Positions 52,678-62,338 of a stretch of 64,000 nt of DNA are shown piece by piece (positions within the stretch are counted from its first letter, which is position 1; every line of letters starts with the position of its first letter). Position numbers and translations under genes: made by a program. Origin of the DNA: Citreimonas salinaria. Lineage in GTDB: Bacteria; Pseudomonadota; Alphaproteobacteria; Rhodobacterales; Rhodobacteraceae. Below the pieces are notes generated by a model. The model worked only from the letters and a program-made list of their open reading frames with translations. It was not told where the DNA came from and ran no database searches. The stretch lies in the NCBI RefSeq assembly GCF_900107235.1, contig NZ_FNPF01000018.1, positions 1 to 64,000 of the forward strand, given 5' to 3'.

Positions 52678-54812
52678 GCGTAGCGCCTTACCGCGTTGAG
52701 GGTGACCACCAGCGACGAGCCCGACATCGCCAGCGCCGCCCAGAACGGCGTGACGTGGCCCATCATCGCCAGCGGCACGGCCAGAGCGTTGTAGGCGATC
52801 GCGATGCTGATGTTCTGGCGCATCCGGCCCACGGCCCGGCCGGCAGTGGCCAGCGCCAGCGCCGCGCCCGACAGCCCGCTCGACAGCAGGACCACGTCGG
52901 CCGCGTTGCGCGCCGCGTCCAGCGCGGAGCCCGGCGCGATGCTGGCATGCGCCACCGCGAGGCAGCCGGTGTCGTTCAGCCCGTCGCCGACCATCAGCAC
53001 CCGGTGCCCCTTGTCCGCCTCGCGCTCGACCCACGCGACCTTGTCGGCAGGCCGCAGGCGGCTCATCGCGCAGGCGATGCCAAGCGCATCGGCCACCCGC
53101 CGCACGGCCGCCGAGGTGTCGCCCGACAGCAGCGCCACGTCCCGCCCGGTCGCGCGGATGTCGCGCACCAGCGCCGGCGCGGACGGGTCGAGGCTTTCTG
53201 CGATCGGAAGGACGACCGGCGGCTGCGCTCCGATCTGCAGGCAGGTCGCGCCGTCGCCGGACGCGTCCAGCCATGCACAGCGCCCCAGCCGGACAACCTC
53301 GCCGTTCCAGCGCCCTTCGACGCCGTCGCCGCTGTATTCGCGCAGCGCGTCGACCGCGGCGGGCGCGATGCCGCGCGCCGACGCGGCCCGCGCGATGGCG
53401 CGCGAAACCGGGTGCGACGACCCGGCCGCAAGACCCGCCGCGATCGCCAGCGCGTCGTCGGGCACGCCCGCGCCCAGCGTCGGGGTGCCGCTGGTCAACG
53501 TGCCGGTCTTGTCGATCGCCACCATGTCGACCTCGGACAGCCGCTCCAGCGCGGTCTGCGATTTCACCACGATCCCCTGCCGGAACAGCCGCCCCGTCGC
53601 CACGGTCGAGACCGCGGGCACCGCCAGCGCCAGCGCGCAGGGGCAGGTGATGACCAGGACCGAGATCGCGATGTCCAGCGACAGCCAGCCGTCGCCCGTC
53701 ATCGCCAGCCACGCGACGAAGGTCGCGGCCCCAAGCAGGTGCACGACCGGCGCGTAAAGCCGCGCGGCGCGGTCCGCGATGCCGGTGTAGCGGCTGCGCT
53801 GCGTTTCGGCAGTTGCCACGATCTCGGCCATCCGCGCCAGCGTCGTGTCGCGCCCGGCGCGGTCGACGCGCACCGTCAGCAGCCCGGTCAGCGAGGTCTC
53901 GCCCGCCGTCACCGCGTCGCCGGGGCCGGCGGGTTCCGGCGCGCTTTCGCCGGTCAGCACGGCGCGGTCCAGATCGGTACGCCCCGTCACGATGGTGCCG
54001 TCGGCCGGCAGGCGGTCGCCCGGGCGCACGCGGATCAGGTCGCCGGGCACCAGCGCCTCGGCGGCCACCACGGTCTCGCGCTCGCCGTCGAGGCGCAGGG
54101 CCTGCGGCGCCTCGAGCGCGGCAAGCTCGGCCGCGGCGGACCGCGCTGCGGCGCGGCCGCGCCGCTCCAGGTAGCGGCCGATCAGCAGGAAGAAGGTCAG
54201 CGCCAGCGCCGCGTCGAACCAGCCGGCGCGGTGGTTGAAGCCCAGCGCGCTGGCCATCGAGGCCGTGGTGGCCAGCACGATCGCGATCGAGATCGGGACG
54301 TCCATGTTGGTCCGCCCCTTGCGCAGCACCCCTGCGGCGGAGCGGAAGAACGGCTGGCCGGCAAAGGCCACCGCGGGGATCGTGATGCTCGCGGAAACTA
54401 GGTGGAACACCTGCGCCGTCACGCCGGTGGCGCCGCTCCAGACCGCGACCGACAACAGCATCACGTTCATCATGGCAAAGCCCGCCACGCCGATCCGCGT
54501 AAGCAGGTCGCGCGACACGGTATCCTGGGGACCCAGCCGGCCGGGGTCCAGCCGCTCGGCCCGGTGGCCGACCGCGGCCAGCGCCGCGACCAGCGGTGCC
54601 GTGGCCAGCGCGGGCGCGGTGACCGCCACACGCTTCAGCGTCAGGTTCACGCGGGCGGACTCGACCCCCGGCACCGCGTTCAGAGCGGATTCCACCGACG
54701 TGATGCAGGCGCCGCAATGGATGTCGGGCAGATGCAGCAGGTGCGTCGGCCTTCCGTCCGAAACCGCCTCGGGCGGCGGCAGCGCCGAGCAGGCAGGGCA
54801 GGCGGCGCTCAT
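52674..54812 (-). CDS. ccoI: copper-transporting P-type ATPase CcoI
   Basis: A 712-residue P1B-type ATPase that supplies copper for cbb3 oxidase assembly. An N-terminal pair of Cys motifs (CPAC at residues 5-8; CGAC at 33-36 in a heavy-metal domain), the TGES phosphatase loop, membrane motif CPC near residue 389, phosphorylation site DKTGT near 432, and hinge GDGLND. After the hinge the sequence reads TGCLAVAH, differing from the usual APAL. It overlaps ccoS and ccoH by four bases each. Longer open frames upstream run inside ccoH and are rejected. Confidence 0.95.
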   Translation of the reverse strand: MSAACPACSALPPPEAVSDGRPTHLLHLPDIHCGACITSVESALNAVPGVESARVNLTLKRVAVTAPALATAPLVAALAAVGHRAERLDPGRLGPQDTVSRDLLTRIGVAGFAMMNVMLLSVAVWSGATGVTAQVFHLVSASITIPAVAFAGQPFFRSAAGVLRKGRTNMDVPISIAIVLATTASMASALGFNHRAGWFDAALALTFFLLIGRYLERRGRAAARSAAAELAALEAPQALRLDGERETVVAAEALVPGDLIRVRPGDRLPADGTIVTGRTDLDRAVLTGESAPEPAGPGDAVTAGETSLTGLLTVRVDRAGRDTTLARMAEIVATAETQRSRYTGIADRAARLYAPVVHLLGAATFVAWLAMTGDGWLSLDIAISVLVITCPCALALAVPAVSTVATGRLFRQGIVVKSQTALERLSEVDMVAIDKTGTLTSGTPTLGAGVPDDALAIAAGLAAGSSHPVSRAIARAASARGIAPAAVDALREYSGDGVEGRWNGEVVRLGRCAWLDASGDGATCLQIGAQPPVVLPIAESLDPSAPALVRDIRATGRDVALLSGDTSAAVRRVADALGIACAMSRLRPADKVAWVEREADKGHRVLMVGDGLNDTGCLAVAHASIAPGSALDAARNAADVVLLSSGLSGAALALATAGRAVGRMRQNISIAIAYNALAVPLAMMGHVTPFWAALAMSGSSLVVTLNAVRRYA

Positions 54813-55249
54813 CGCGCGACCGTCAGGACGATGGCCTTCTGGAAGGCCGTGCCGTCGGGCGCGGTGGCGGCGATGTCCACCCGCCACGATCCGGGCGCAA
54901 GGTCGATGCGCGCCGCGCCGTCCACCAGCGTCAGGTCGTGGTCGTCCTTCGCCTCGGTCGGACGGCCCACATGCACGCTGAGGTCGACCGCGGGCGCCGG
55001 GCGGCCTTCGGCGGTGGTCAGCGCCACGCTCAGGCTGCCGGCATCGTAGCTTGCCTCGGCGGTCCAGCCCAGCGCCTGCTGCGCCTCGCGCCGCGCCTGG
55101 AAGGACTGGCTGGCGACGTAGGAGTTCGGCACTTCGAGGCCGGGAAAGCTGCGCACGGCGTTGACGGCCAGCGCCGCGTTCACGGCGATGATGATGCTGA
55201 AGCCAGCGACGAAGAGCGTGGCGACATGGCGTCCGGTCAGTTCGGTCAT
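54809..55249 (-). CDS. ccoH: cbb3 oxidase assembly protein CcoH (FixH)
   Basis: A 146-residue FixH/CcoH protein. One N-terminal membrane helix (HVATLFVAGFSIIIAVNAAL) precedes a periplasmic domain with SYVASQSFQARREAQQALGW, a family segment. It helps assemble cbb3 oxidase together with CcoG and CcoI. The ATG at 55249 overlaps the last base of the ccoG stop. Confidence 0.92.
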   Translation of the reverse strand: MTELTGRHVATLFVAGFSIIIAVNAALAVNAVRSFPGLEVPNSYVASQSFQARREAQQALGWTAEASYDAGSLSVALTTAEGRPAPAVDLSVHVGRPTEAKDDHDLTLVDGAARIDLAPGSWRVDIAATAPDGTAFQKAIVLTVAR

Positions 55250-56793
55250 CAATTTTCGCTTCCGTTGAAGGTGGTGTCGACATGCGCGCGCTCGCCGCTG
55301 GTCATGTCCTGGACCCAGAACCGCACCCTGCTCGCGGCCTCGGTGGCCATGTCGGTGCCAGGCTCGGCGGTCAGGTAGACGCGCACGCGGCTCTGGGTGT
55401 CGGCGGGGACGGGCACGACGTGGCCGGGATGGCCCTCGATCTCCATCTCGGCCTGCGCGTCGGTCTCCAGCGAGGGCGCGAGCAGGAAGGCGCGGTCGTC
55501 GCCGTGCTTGTTCAGCAGCCGCACGTCGTAGGCGTTGCGCACGCTGCCGTCGGCCAGGGTGACGAAGGTGGGGTTGCGGATCGGCGCGACGGTCATCTCG
55601 ATGTCGGGCCGGATGAACAGCGCGAACAGCAGCGCGAGCCCGACCGCCGACCAGATCGCGAAATAGGCGATGTTGCGCGGCCGGACGGCGTGGCGCCAGG
55701 CCGGGATCGGCTCGCCGCCCGCGGCCTCGCGTGGCGCGTCCGACAGCGCCACGTAGTCGATCAGCCCGCGCGGCCGGCCGGTCTTCTCCATGACCTGGTC
55801 GCAGGCGTCGATGCACAGCGCGCAGGTGATGCAGGCCATCTGCTGGCCGTCGCGGATGTCGATGCCCATCGGGCAGACGTTGACGCAGGCGTTGCAGTCG
55901 ATGCAGTCGCCGGGCGGGCGGGTATCCTCGCCCTCGGGAATCTGGCGTTTCGCGGTGGTGGTGTTGGCGACGCCCGGCATCGGGATCAGCGGCGCGCGGC
56001 CGCCGACCTGCGGGCCGGTGATGCGCAGCGACTCCGCCGCCTCGCGCCGCTTGAGGCCCTTGCCCCGCGGCTCTCCGCGCCAGTCGCGATAGGCCACGGT
56101 CAGCGTGCCCTCGTCCATCATCGCGGCCTGGATGCGCGGCCAGGGGCACATGTAGATGCAGACCTGCTCGCGCATGAAGCCGCCGAAGACGAAGGTCGTC
56201 GCGGTCAGCAGCGCGATGGTCAGGTAGGCCACCCGCGGCGCGTCGAAGGTCACCAGGTCGCGCGCCAGCGTCGGCGCGTCGGTGAAGTAGAAGACCCACG
56301 CCCCGCCCGTGGCGACCGCGATCAGCAGCCAGATGGCCCAGGTGGTCAGCTTCAGCCGCCACTTGCGCAGGCTCCAGGCTGACTGGTGCAGTCGCATCCG
56401 CGCGTTGCGGTCGCCCTGGACCCAGCGCTCGACCACCAGGAACAGGTCGGTCCATACGGTCTGCGGGCAGGCATAGCCGCACCAGACGCGGCCCAGCGCC
56501 GCGGTGAACAGGAACAGCCCCAGCCCCGCCATGATCAGCAGGCCCGCGACGAAGTAGAACTCGTGCGGCCAGATCTCGATCCAGAAGAAGTAGAAGCGCC
56601 GGTTCGCCAGGTCGACCAGCACCGCCTGGTCGGGCAGGTTCGGGCCGCGGTCCCAGCGGATCCACGGCGTGAGGTAGTAGATCGCCAGCGTGACGATCAG
56701 GATGCCCCATTTCAGCCGCCGGTAATGGCCCGAGACGCGCCGCGGGAAAATCGGCACGCGGGCGGCGTAAAGCGCAGTCGACTGGTCAGTCAT
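55249..56793 (-). CDS. ccoG: cbb3 accessory iron-sulfur protein CcoG
   Basis: A 514-residue membrane protein with several spans and two [4Fe-4S] binding motifs, CIDCNACVNVCP (about residue 297) and CITCALCIDACD (about 320). A membrane Cys motif, CIYMCPW, is near 205. CcoG homologues reduce Cu(II) to Cu(I) for oxidase assembly. The C-terminal Ig-like part is periplasmic. The gene starts 57 bases after an FNR box, so it has its own oxygen-responsive promoter. Confidence 0.95.
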   Translation of the reverse strand: MTDQSTALYAARVPIFPRRVSGHYRRLKWGILIVTLAIYYLTPWIRWDRGPNLPDQAVLVDLANRRFYFFWIEIWPHEFYFVAGLLIMAGLGLFLFTAALGRVWCGYACPQTVWTDLFLVVERWVQGDRNARMRLHQSAWSLRKWRLKLTTWAIWLLIAVATGGAWVFYFTDAPTLARDLVTFDAPRVAYLTIALLTATTFVFGGFMREQVCIYMCPWPRIQAAMMDEGTLTVAYRDWRGEPRGKGLKRREAAESLRITGPQVGGRAPLIPMPGVANTTTAKRQIPEGEDTRPPGDCIDCNACVNVCPMGIDIRDGQQMACITCALCIDACDQVMEKTGRPRGLIDYVALSDAPREAAGGEPIPAWRHAVRPRNIAYFAIWSAVGLALLFALFIRPDIEMTVAPIRNPTFVTLADGSVRNAYDVRLLNKHGDDRAFLLAPSLETDAQAEMEIEGHPGHVVPVPADTQSRVRVYLTAEPGTDMATEAASRVRFWVQDMTSGERAHVDTTFNGSEN

Positions 56794-56849
56794 CGATTCG
56801 GTCTTTCCTGTTCGCGAGGCTCTTGTCGCGCCGCAGGCATCGACGCTCC

Positions 56850-56863
56850 TTGACGTGGATCAA
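56850..56863 (-). promoter_or_regulatory. FNR box upstream of ccoG
   Basis: TTGACGTGGATCAA matches TTGAY-N4-ATCAA, the FnrL site, centred about 63 bases before the ccoG start. It lies between ccoP and ccoG, giving ccoGHIS low-oxygen induction separate from ccoNOQP. Confidence 0.85.
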
Positions 56864-56961
56864 GCGCGCGGGGAAATCAGACGGAACGAGGGCGGCCCCG
56901 TCTCCAGGACCGCCCCCGCCAGAGCCCGTCGCGTGGGGTGCGAACAGGGGTGCTCCGGGCT

Positions 56962-57843
56962 CTATTCCGTGCCGTCGGCGACCGGTGCCTCGCCGCCGCC
57001 GAGCCCGTGGACATAGGCGGCGACGGCGCGCACCTCGGCCTCGCGCAGGCGGCCGCCCCACGGGGGCATCACGCCGAACGGACCGTTGGCGATCACGTCC
57101 GTCAGCTGCTCGTCGGAATTGCCGTACAGCCAGATCGCGTCGGTCAGGTTCGGCGCGCCCATCGTGCGCTCGCCCCGCGCGTCGGCGCCGTGGCAGGCGG
57201 CGCAATTCGACTCGAACAGCGCGCCGCCGGGGCCGGCCAGCGGGTCCTGCCCGCCGGGCAGCGCCTGCACGTGGGCCACCAGCGTGGCGATCTCGTCGCG
57301 GCTCAGCATGTCGCCGAAGCCGGGCATCTGCGACCAGCGCGCCTCGGGGTCGGCCTCGTTCCGGATGCCGTGGCGCACGGTGTAGGCGATGTCCTCGATC
57401 ATGCCGCCCCACAGCCATTCGTCGTCCAGCAGGTTGGGATAGCCCGGCGCACCCGCCGCGCCCGATCCGTGGCATTGCGAGCAATGCGTGCGGAACACCG
57501 CGGCCCCCGCGTTCGTGGCGAAGGCCAGCAGCGGCTCGTTGCGGTCCAGCGCCGAAAGGTCGGTGGTGACCAGGGCTTCGCGCATCTGGGCCTGGCTGGC
57601 ATCCACCTCGGCGATTTCGCGGGCCACGTCGTTGCGGGCGGTCCAGCCCAGCACGCCCTCGGTGGCGCGGCTGGCCAGCGGCCAGGCCGGGTAGAGGATC
57701 ACGTAGATCACCGAGAACAGGATCGTCGCGTAGAAGGTCCACAGCCACCAGCGCGGCAGCGGGTTGTTCAGTTCTTCGATGCCGTCCCACTGGTGGCCGG
57801 TGGTTTCCGTGCCGGTGACGGGGTCGATGCGGCGCTTGGTCAT
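56962..57843 (-). CDS. ccoP: cbb3 oxidase di-heme subunit CcoP
   Basis: A 293-residue membrane-anchored cytochrome c with two heme sites, CSQCH near residue 119 and CAACH near 212. The N-terminal membrane helix (WLWTFYATILFSVIYVILYP) follows a CcoP leader with DGIEELNNPLPRWW. It passes electrons to CcoO. It overlaps ccoQ by four bases. Its length agrees with Rhodobacter CcoP. Confidence 0.96.
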   Translation of the reverse strand: MTKRRIDPVTGTETTGHQWDGIEELNNPLPRWWLWTFYATILFSVIYVILYPAWPLASRATEGVLGWTARNDVAREIAEVDASQAQMREALVTTDLSALDRNEPLLAFATNAGAAVFRTHCSQCHGSGAAGAPGYPNLLDDEWLWGGMIEDIAYTVRHGIRNEADPEARWSQMPGFGDMLSRDEIATLVAHVQALPGGQDPLAGPGGALFESNCAACHGADARGERTMGAPNLTDAIWLYGNSDEQLTDVIANGPFGVMPPWGGRLREAEVRAVAAYVHGLGGGEAPVADGTE

Positions 57844-58073
57844 GGCTGCTTCTCCTGGAGGGGCCGGCGGGGGCTTTCGGCGCCGGGCCGGGCGGTGCCC
57901 GCGATCCGGGCCGGCTGCGCCTCGTCGTGAAAGATCGCCCGCGCCGCGTCGTCGTGCAGGGCGCGCGAGCCGGGGCGGTAGGCCCACAGGCACACGAAGA
58001 CGAAGATCAGCGTCAGGGCCAGCAGCGCCCAGCTGTCGGCGAATTCGCGCAGGATGGTGTAGGTGTCTTGCAT
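57840..58073 (-). CDS. ccoQ: cbb3 oxidase small subunit CcoQ
   Basis: A 77-residue protein with one membrane helix (SWALLALTLIFVFVCLWAYR) and a cytoplasmic tail. It stabilises or regulates cbb3 oxidase. It is in the standard place between ccoO and ccoP, coupled to ccoP by an ATGA overlap, and 11 bases after ccoO. Confidence 0.92.
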   Translation of the reverse strand: MQDTYTILREFADSWALLALTLIFVFVCLWAYRPGSRALHDDAARAIFHDEAQPARIAGTARPGAESPRRPLQEKQP

Positions 58074-58084
58074 CGCGGCCTTCC

Positions 58085-58906
58085 TCAGCGGCTGGCATCG
58101 GCCACGAAGGTCGAGAAATCGACCAGCGTGCCAAGCATTTGCAGGTAGGCGATCAGGGCATCCATCTCGGTCAGCGCCGGGTCGCCGTCGAAATTGCGCA
58201 CTTGCGCGCCGGGATAGCGTTCCAGCAGGCCGGCGGTGTCGCCGTAGGGATCGACCTGGACGCGGAAATCGGCCTTCGCGCTGGCGATCATCTCGTCGGT
58301 GTAGGGAACGCCGACCATCGCGTGCGTCTCGAGCAGCTCGTCGATGTGTTCGCCGTCGATGCGCGCGCGCGCGAGGTAGTCGTATTTCGGCATCACGCTT
58401 TCGGGCACAACGGTCTGCGGATCGGCGAAGTGGTCCACGTGCCATTCGTCCGAATACCGCCCGCCGACGCGCGCCAGGTCGGGCCCGGTGCGCTTCGACC
58501 CCCACTGGAACGGGTGGTCGTACATCGATTCCGCCGCAAGGCTGTAATGCCCGTAGCGCTCGACCTCGTCGCGCATCGGCCGGATCATCTGGCTGTGGCA
58601 GACATAGCAGCCCTCGCGCACGTAGATGTCGCGGCCCGCCAGCTCCAGCGGCGAGTACGGGCGCATGCCCTCCACTTCCTCGATCGTGTTCTCGAGCCAG
58701 AACAGCGGCGCGATCTCGACGATGCCGCCGATGCTGACCACCAGGAACGAGGCGACCAGAAGCAGCGTCGCGTTGCGCTCCAGCACGCCGTGCTTGTCGA
58801 TCAGCCTGGTGTGGTGCGGCAATTCGTTCGGGATGCCGTCACCGCCAAGCTGCGTGACCTTGGGGTCCCTGTCGGCCGGAGGGATCTTGTCGTTGTCTCT
58901 TGTCAT
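58085..58906 (-). CDS. ccoO: cbb3 oxidase mono-heme subunit CcoO
   Basis: A 273-residue membrane-anchored cytochrome c. One N-terminal membrane helix ([20 protein letters not shown]), the heme site CYVCH near residue 99, and [20 protein letters not shown], a CcoO signature with the axial-ligand region. A cytoplasmic N-terminal extension of about 30 residues precedes the helix. The ATG at 58906 with GGAG upstream is preferred to 58957. Confidence 0.95.
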   Translation of the reverse strand: MTRDNDKIPPADRDPKVTQLGGDGIPNELPHHTRLIDKHGVLERNATLLLVASFLVVSIGGIVEIAPLFWLENTIEEVEGMRPYSPLELAGRDIYVREGCYVCHSQMIRPMRDEVERYGHYSLAAESMYDHPFQWGSKRTGPDLARVGGRYSDEWHVDHFADPQTVVPESVMPKYDYLARARIDGEHIDELLETHAMVGVPYTDEMIASAKADFRVQVDPYGDTAGLLERYPGAQVRNFDGDPALTEMDALIAYLQMLGTLVDFSTFVADASR

Positions 58907-58910
58907 CTTC

Positions 58911-60506
58911 TCACTCCGCGGGAACGGTGGCGGTTGTGGCGCTGGATTGCGGCGCACGGATGGTCATCCACATGTTCCAGACCATCACCAGCGCGCCGGC
59001 CAGGTAGAGGACGCCGCCCAGGCCACGGACCACGTACATCGGGAACTTTGCGGCGACGGTGTCGGCGAACGAGTTGACCAGGAAGCCGTTGTCGTCGACC
59101 TCGCGCCACATCAGGCCCTCCATGATGCCGGTCACCCACATCGAGGCCGCGTAGAGGACGATTCCCAGCGTCGCGAGCCAGAAGTGCAGGTTGATCGCCG
59201 CCATCGAGTGCATCTGCTTCTGCCCCCACAGCTTGGGCGTCAGGAAGTAGAGGCAGGCGAAGGTGATCAGCCCGTTCCAGCCCAGCGCACCGGAATGCAC
59301 GTGACCGATGGTCCAGTCGGTGTAGTGGCTCAGAGAGTTGACCGCCCGGATAGACATCATCGGGCCTTCGAAGGTCGACATGCCGTAGAAGGCGAGCGAG
59401 GCCACGAACATGCGGATGATCGGGTCGGTGCGGATCTTGTCCCACGCGCCTTCCAGCGTCATCAGGCCGTTGATCATGCCGCCCCAGCTGGGCATCCACA
59501 GCATGACCGAGAACACCATCCCCAGCGTCGCCGCCCATTCGGGCAGGGCGGTGTAGTGCAGGTGGTGCGGACCGGCCCAGATATACAGGAAGATCAGCGC
59601 CCAGAAGTGGATGATCGACAGCTTGTAGCTGTAGATCGGCCGCCCGGCCTGCTTGGGGACGAAGTAGTACATCATCCCCAGGAAACCCGCCGTCAGGAAG
59701 AAGCCGACCGCGTTGTGGCCGTACCACCACTGGGTCATCGCGTCCTGCACGCCGGCGAAGACCTGCACCGACTTGCTGCCCCAGATGCTGACCGGGATCG
59801 ACAGGTTGTTGACCACGTGCAGCATGGCGACGGTCACGATGAACGCCAGGTAGAACCAGTTGGCGACGTAGATGTGCCGCTCGCGCCGCTTGAAGATCGT
59901 GCCCATGAAGACGGCCAGGTAGACCAGCCAGATGATGGTCAGCCAGATGTCGACGTACCATTCGGGCTCGGCGTATTCCTTGGACTGGGTCGAGCCCAGC
60001 AGGTAGCCGGTCGCCGCCAGCACGATGAACAGCTGATAGCCCCAGAACACGAACCACGCGGCGTTGCCGCCCCACAGCCGCGCGGCGCTGGTGCGCTGGA
60101 CCACGTAGAACGACGTGGCGATCAGCGCGTTGCCGCCGAAGGCGAAGATCACCGCGCTGGTGTGCAGCGGGCGCAGGCGGCCGAAGTTCGCGAAGCCCTC
60201 GGACCAATCGAAGTTCAGCTCCGGAAAGGCCAGCTGGAACGCGATGAACGTCCCCACCAGGAACCCGGCGATGCCCCAGAAGGCCGTGGCGATGACGCCG
60301 GCGCGGATCGGGCCGTCCATGTAGGCGGTCTCGGCGTGGACGGGGCGGGCGTCGCCCGTGCGGCCGACCTCCCACAGGAACAGGCCGCCAGCCATCAGCA
60401 TGACGATCACCGCGTGGGTCGAATAGGCCAGGTCGCGCCCCCAATCCGCCGCGATGGCGGCGAACAGCGCGATCAGCGCCAGAACGGCGAGCTTCAGGTA
60501 CTCCAT
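58911..60506 (-). CDS. ccoN: cbb3 oxidase catalytic subunit CcoN
   Basis: A 531-residue heme-copper oxidase catalytic subunit with about 12 membrane helices. His ligands for hemes b and CuB appear in [29 protein letters not shown] and [12 protein letters not shown]. It reduces oxygen with high affinity, so the cell can respire at low oxygen. The ATG at 60506 has AGGAG upstream; the open frame continues to 60728 antisense to the Usp region and is rejected. Induction by FnrL is indicated by the upstream box. Confidence 0.97.
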   Translation of the reverse strand: MEYLKLAVLALIALFAAIAADWGRDLAYSTHAVIVMLMAGGLFLWEVGRTGDARPVHAETAYMDGPIRAGVIATAFWGIAGFLVGTFIAFQLAFPELNFDWSEGFANFGRLRPLHTSAVIFAFGGNALIATSFYVVQRTSAARLWGGNAAWFVFWGYQLFIVLAATGYLLGSTQSKEYAEPEWYVDIWLTIIWLVYLAVFMGTIFKRRERHIYVANWFYLAFIVTVAMLHVVNNLSIPVSIWGSKSVQVFAGVQDAMTQWWYGHNAVGFFLTAGFLGMMYYFVPKQAGRPIYSYKLSIIHFWALIFLYIWAGPHHLHYTALPEWAATLGMVFSVMLWMPSWGGMINGLMTLEGAWDKIRTDPIIRMFVASLAFYGMSTFEGPMMSIRAVNSLSHYTDWTIGHVHSGALGWNGLITFACLYFLTPKLWGQKQMHSMAAINLHFWLATLGIVLYAASMWVTGIMEGLMWREVDDNGFLVNSFADTVAAKFPMYVVRGLGGVLYLAGALVMVWNMWMTIRAPQSSATTATVPAE

Positions 60507-60578
60507 GACATCTCCTGCGAATCCAGCCTCCGGACGGCAAAGGCGCCGACCCCATCCCACGCGGCGGGCGGCGCGGCC

Positions 60579-60592
60579 TTGACATGGATCAA
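60579..60592 (-). promoter_or_regulatory. FNR box upstream of ccoN
   Basis: TTGACATGGATCAA matches the FnrL site. Its centre is about 79 bases before the ccoN start in the divergent ccoN-Usp gap. Confidence 0.87.
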
Positions 60593-60653
60593 CCGGCGCG
60601 GGGATCGTGGCGGGACCGGCCCGCGCGGCCTCGATGCCGTCCGCTCGGGGCAT

Positions 60654-60667
60654 TTGATCCCGATCAA
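60654..60667 (+). promoter_or_regulatory. FNR box upstream of the Usp gene
   Basis: TTGATCCCGATCAA matches the FnrL site. Its centre is about 67 bases before the universal stress gene start; the two boxes in this gap probably serve the two divergent promoters separately. Confidence 0.85.
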
Positions 60668-60727
60668 GGCGGAGCGACCCGCGCGGACGCAGAGTCGGGC
60701 CAAGCTTGCGCACCCAAGGAGACCGCA

Positions 60728-61531
60728 ATGTCCTACAGAACGCTTTCCACGATCTCGATGGATGGCAGCCCCGATGCCGTGGAGGCCGCGATCGCGTGCG
60801 CCCGGCTCTGGTCGGCCCACCTGGACGTGACCTGCACGGCCCAGTGCCGGATCGAGCCGGGGATCATGTTCGCCCCCGAAGTGGGCGTGGTCGACGAGGC
60901 GATGGTGCACGAAGCGATGGAAACGCTGGAAGCCGCCGAGGAACGGATGCGGCAACGCCTGGCGGGGGAATCCTTCGGCTGGTCGGTGCGGACCGATGTC
61001 ATCCGCAGCATCGACACGTTGCGCCGGATCGCGTCCGACCAGCGCTACTCGGACCTGGTCGTGCTGTCCGCGCCCGGCGAGGACCCCGCCGCGCAGGAGA
61101 TGCTGGAAACGGTGCTGCACAACACCCGCGTGCCGGTGCTGGTCGTGCCCGAGGGGGTCGAGCCGCGCTTCGACCGGATCGTGGTAGCCTGGGACGAAAG
61201 CGACGTGGCGCTGGCCGCCGCCCGCGCCGCCCTGCCGCTGCTGACGCGCGCCGGCAGCGTCGGCATCGTCACCGTCGACCCCGAGCGCGACACCTCGGGC
61301 CACGACCTGGCGGTGATGCTGGACCGCGCCGGGATCACGGCGCCCGTCACCGCCGTGGCCAGCAGCGGGCGCGGAATCCCGAAAGCCTTGGCGGCCCATG
61401 CGCGCGACGTCGACGCGCAGCTGGTCGTCATGGGTGCCTACGGCCACCGCCGGTTGCGCGACATGATCCTGGGCGGCGTCAGCCGCACCATGCTGCGCGA
61501 CACGGCCGTGCCCCTGCTGGTCGCCCGCTGA
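60728..61531 (+). CDS. universal stress protein, tandem Usp domains
   Basis: A 267-residue protein with two Usp domains. The first is degenerate; the second ends with the nucleotide-binding signature [20 protein letters not shown]. Usp proteins with this ATP motif are induced under stress and low oxygen. The gene is next to cbb3 genes in many Rhodobacteraceae. It is preceded by its own FNR box and converges on fnrL with 3 bases between stops. Confidence 0.9.
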   Translation: MSYRTLSTISMDGSPDAVEAAIACARLWSAHLDVTCTAQCRIEPGIMFAPEVGVVDEAMVHEAMETLEAAEERMRQRLAGESFGWSVRTDVIRSIDTLRRIASDQRYSDLVVLSAPGEDPAAQEMLETVLHNTRVPVLVVPEGVEPRFDRIVVAWDESDVALAAARAALPLLTRAGSVGIVTVDPERDTSGHDLAVMLDRAGITAPVTAVASSGRGIPKALAAHARDVDAQLVVMGAYGHRRLRDMILGGVSRTMLRDTAVPLLVAR

Positions 61532-61534
61532 GGG

Positions 61535-62269
61535 TCAGACGATCAGGCCGCCATCGCCGTCATCCCCGGCTTCCAGCGCCAGCGCGCCGAAGTCGGGGAT
61601 GCGGATGTCGCGGTTGGACGTCATCTCGATCAGGCCGTCCTTGCGCAGGGCGGTCATCTGCCGGCTGGTGGTCTCGATCGTCAGGCCCAGGTGGTCGGCG
61701 ATCGCCTCGCGTGACAGCGGCAGGCGCATCGTCACCGCGCCGGCCAGCGCGTCGCCAGCGGCGGCCTGGCGCCGCGCCAGGCTGATCAGGAAGGTCGCCA
61801 CCTTCTCGCGCGCGGTCATCCGGCCCAGCACCACGGCCCAGTCGCGCGCGGCGTCCAGCTCGTCCAGCGTCATCTTCAGCAGGCGGCTGGCCACGTGCGG
61901 CGTCTTGCGCAGCAGGTCCTCGAAGGCGCGCCGCTCGAACCGGCACAGGGTCACCTCGCTCAGCGCCTCGACGTCGAAGGCCGCGCGCGCGCGGCCGGGG
62001 CGGCCGATGTAATCCGACGGCAGAAGCAGCCCGACGGTCTGCCGCCGCCCGTCCTCCAGCGTGCGCGACATCGTCGCACAGCCCGTCACGATGGACGAAA
62101 AATGCGTCAGCGACTCGCCGGCGGACGCCAGCGGCGCGCCGGCGGGAATCGTGCGATAGGACTTGATCGACGACAGCATCTCGAGTTCGTCGCTGTCGCA
62201 TTCGGCGCAGACCGCGCTGTGGCGGATCGGACAGGAGGCGCAGGGCACCACGGGGGTCAGCTTTGACAT
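61535..62269 (-). CDS. fnrL: anaerobic regulator FnrL
   Basis: A 244-residue Crp/Fnr regulator. N-terminal Cys at residues 10, 13, 21 and 24, with another Cys further on (TLCRFER), fit an oxygen-sensitive [4Fe-4S] cluster. The C-terminal HTH reads REAIADHLGLTIETTSRQMT; Glu, Ser and Arg of ETTSR are the FNR base-reading residues, so it should bind TTGAT-N4-ATCAA. Four such boxes lie in this locus, one just upstream of fnrL itself. Confidence 0.95.
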   Translation of the reverse strand: MSKLTPVVPCASCPIRHSAVCAECDSDELEMLSSIKSYRTIPAGAPLASAGESLTHFSSIVTGCATMSRTLEDGRRQTVGLLLPSDYIGRPGRARAAFDVEALSEVTLCRFERRAFEDLLRKTPHVASRLLKMTLDELDAARDWAVVLGRMTAREKVATFLISLARRQAAAGDALAGAVTMRLPLSREAIADHLGLTIETTSRQMTALRKDGLIEMTSNRDIRIPDFGALALEAGDDGDGGLIV

Positions 62270-62290
62270 GGCCTTTATTTACCGCTCCAT

Positions 62291-62304
62291 TTGATCCGGA
62301 TCAA
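62291..62304. promoter_or_regulatory. FNR box between fnrL and hemN
   Basis: TTGATCCGGATCAA is a perfect palindrome and a perfect FNR consensus. It is centred 28 bases before fnrL and about 41 before hemN, so it can give autoregulation of fnrL and anaerobic induction of hemN. Confidence 0.88.
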
Positions 62305-62338
62305 TGTGCACGACGTGGGGTTACGCGACTTTCGCGGA

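Noticed and set aside
52755-54401. A 548-codon plus-strand frame opposite ccoI
   Set aside because: Antisense shadow of ccoI with His/Arg/Gln-rich, low-complexity composition typical of GC-rich genomes.
58626-60830. A 734-codon plus-strand frame opposite ccoO and ccoN
   Set aside because: Antisense shadow of two certain genes, with no family features.
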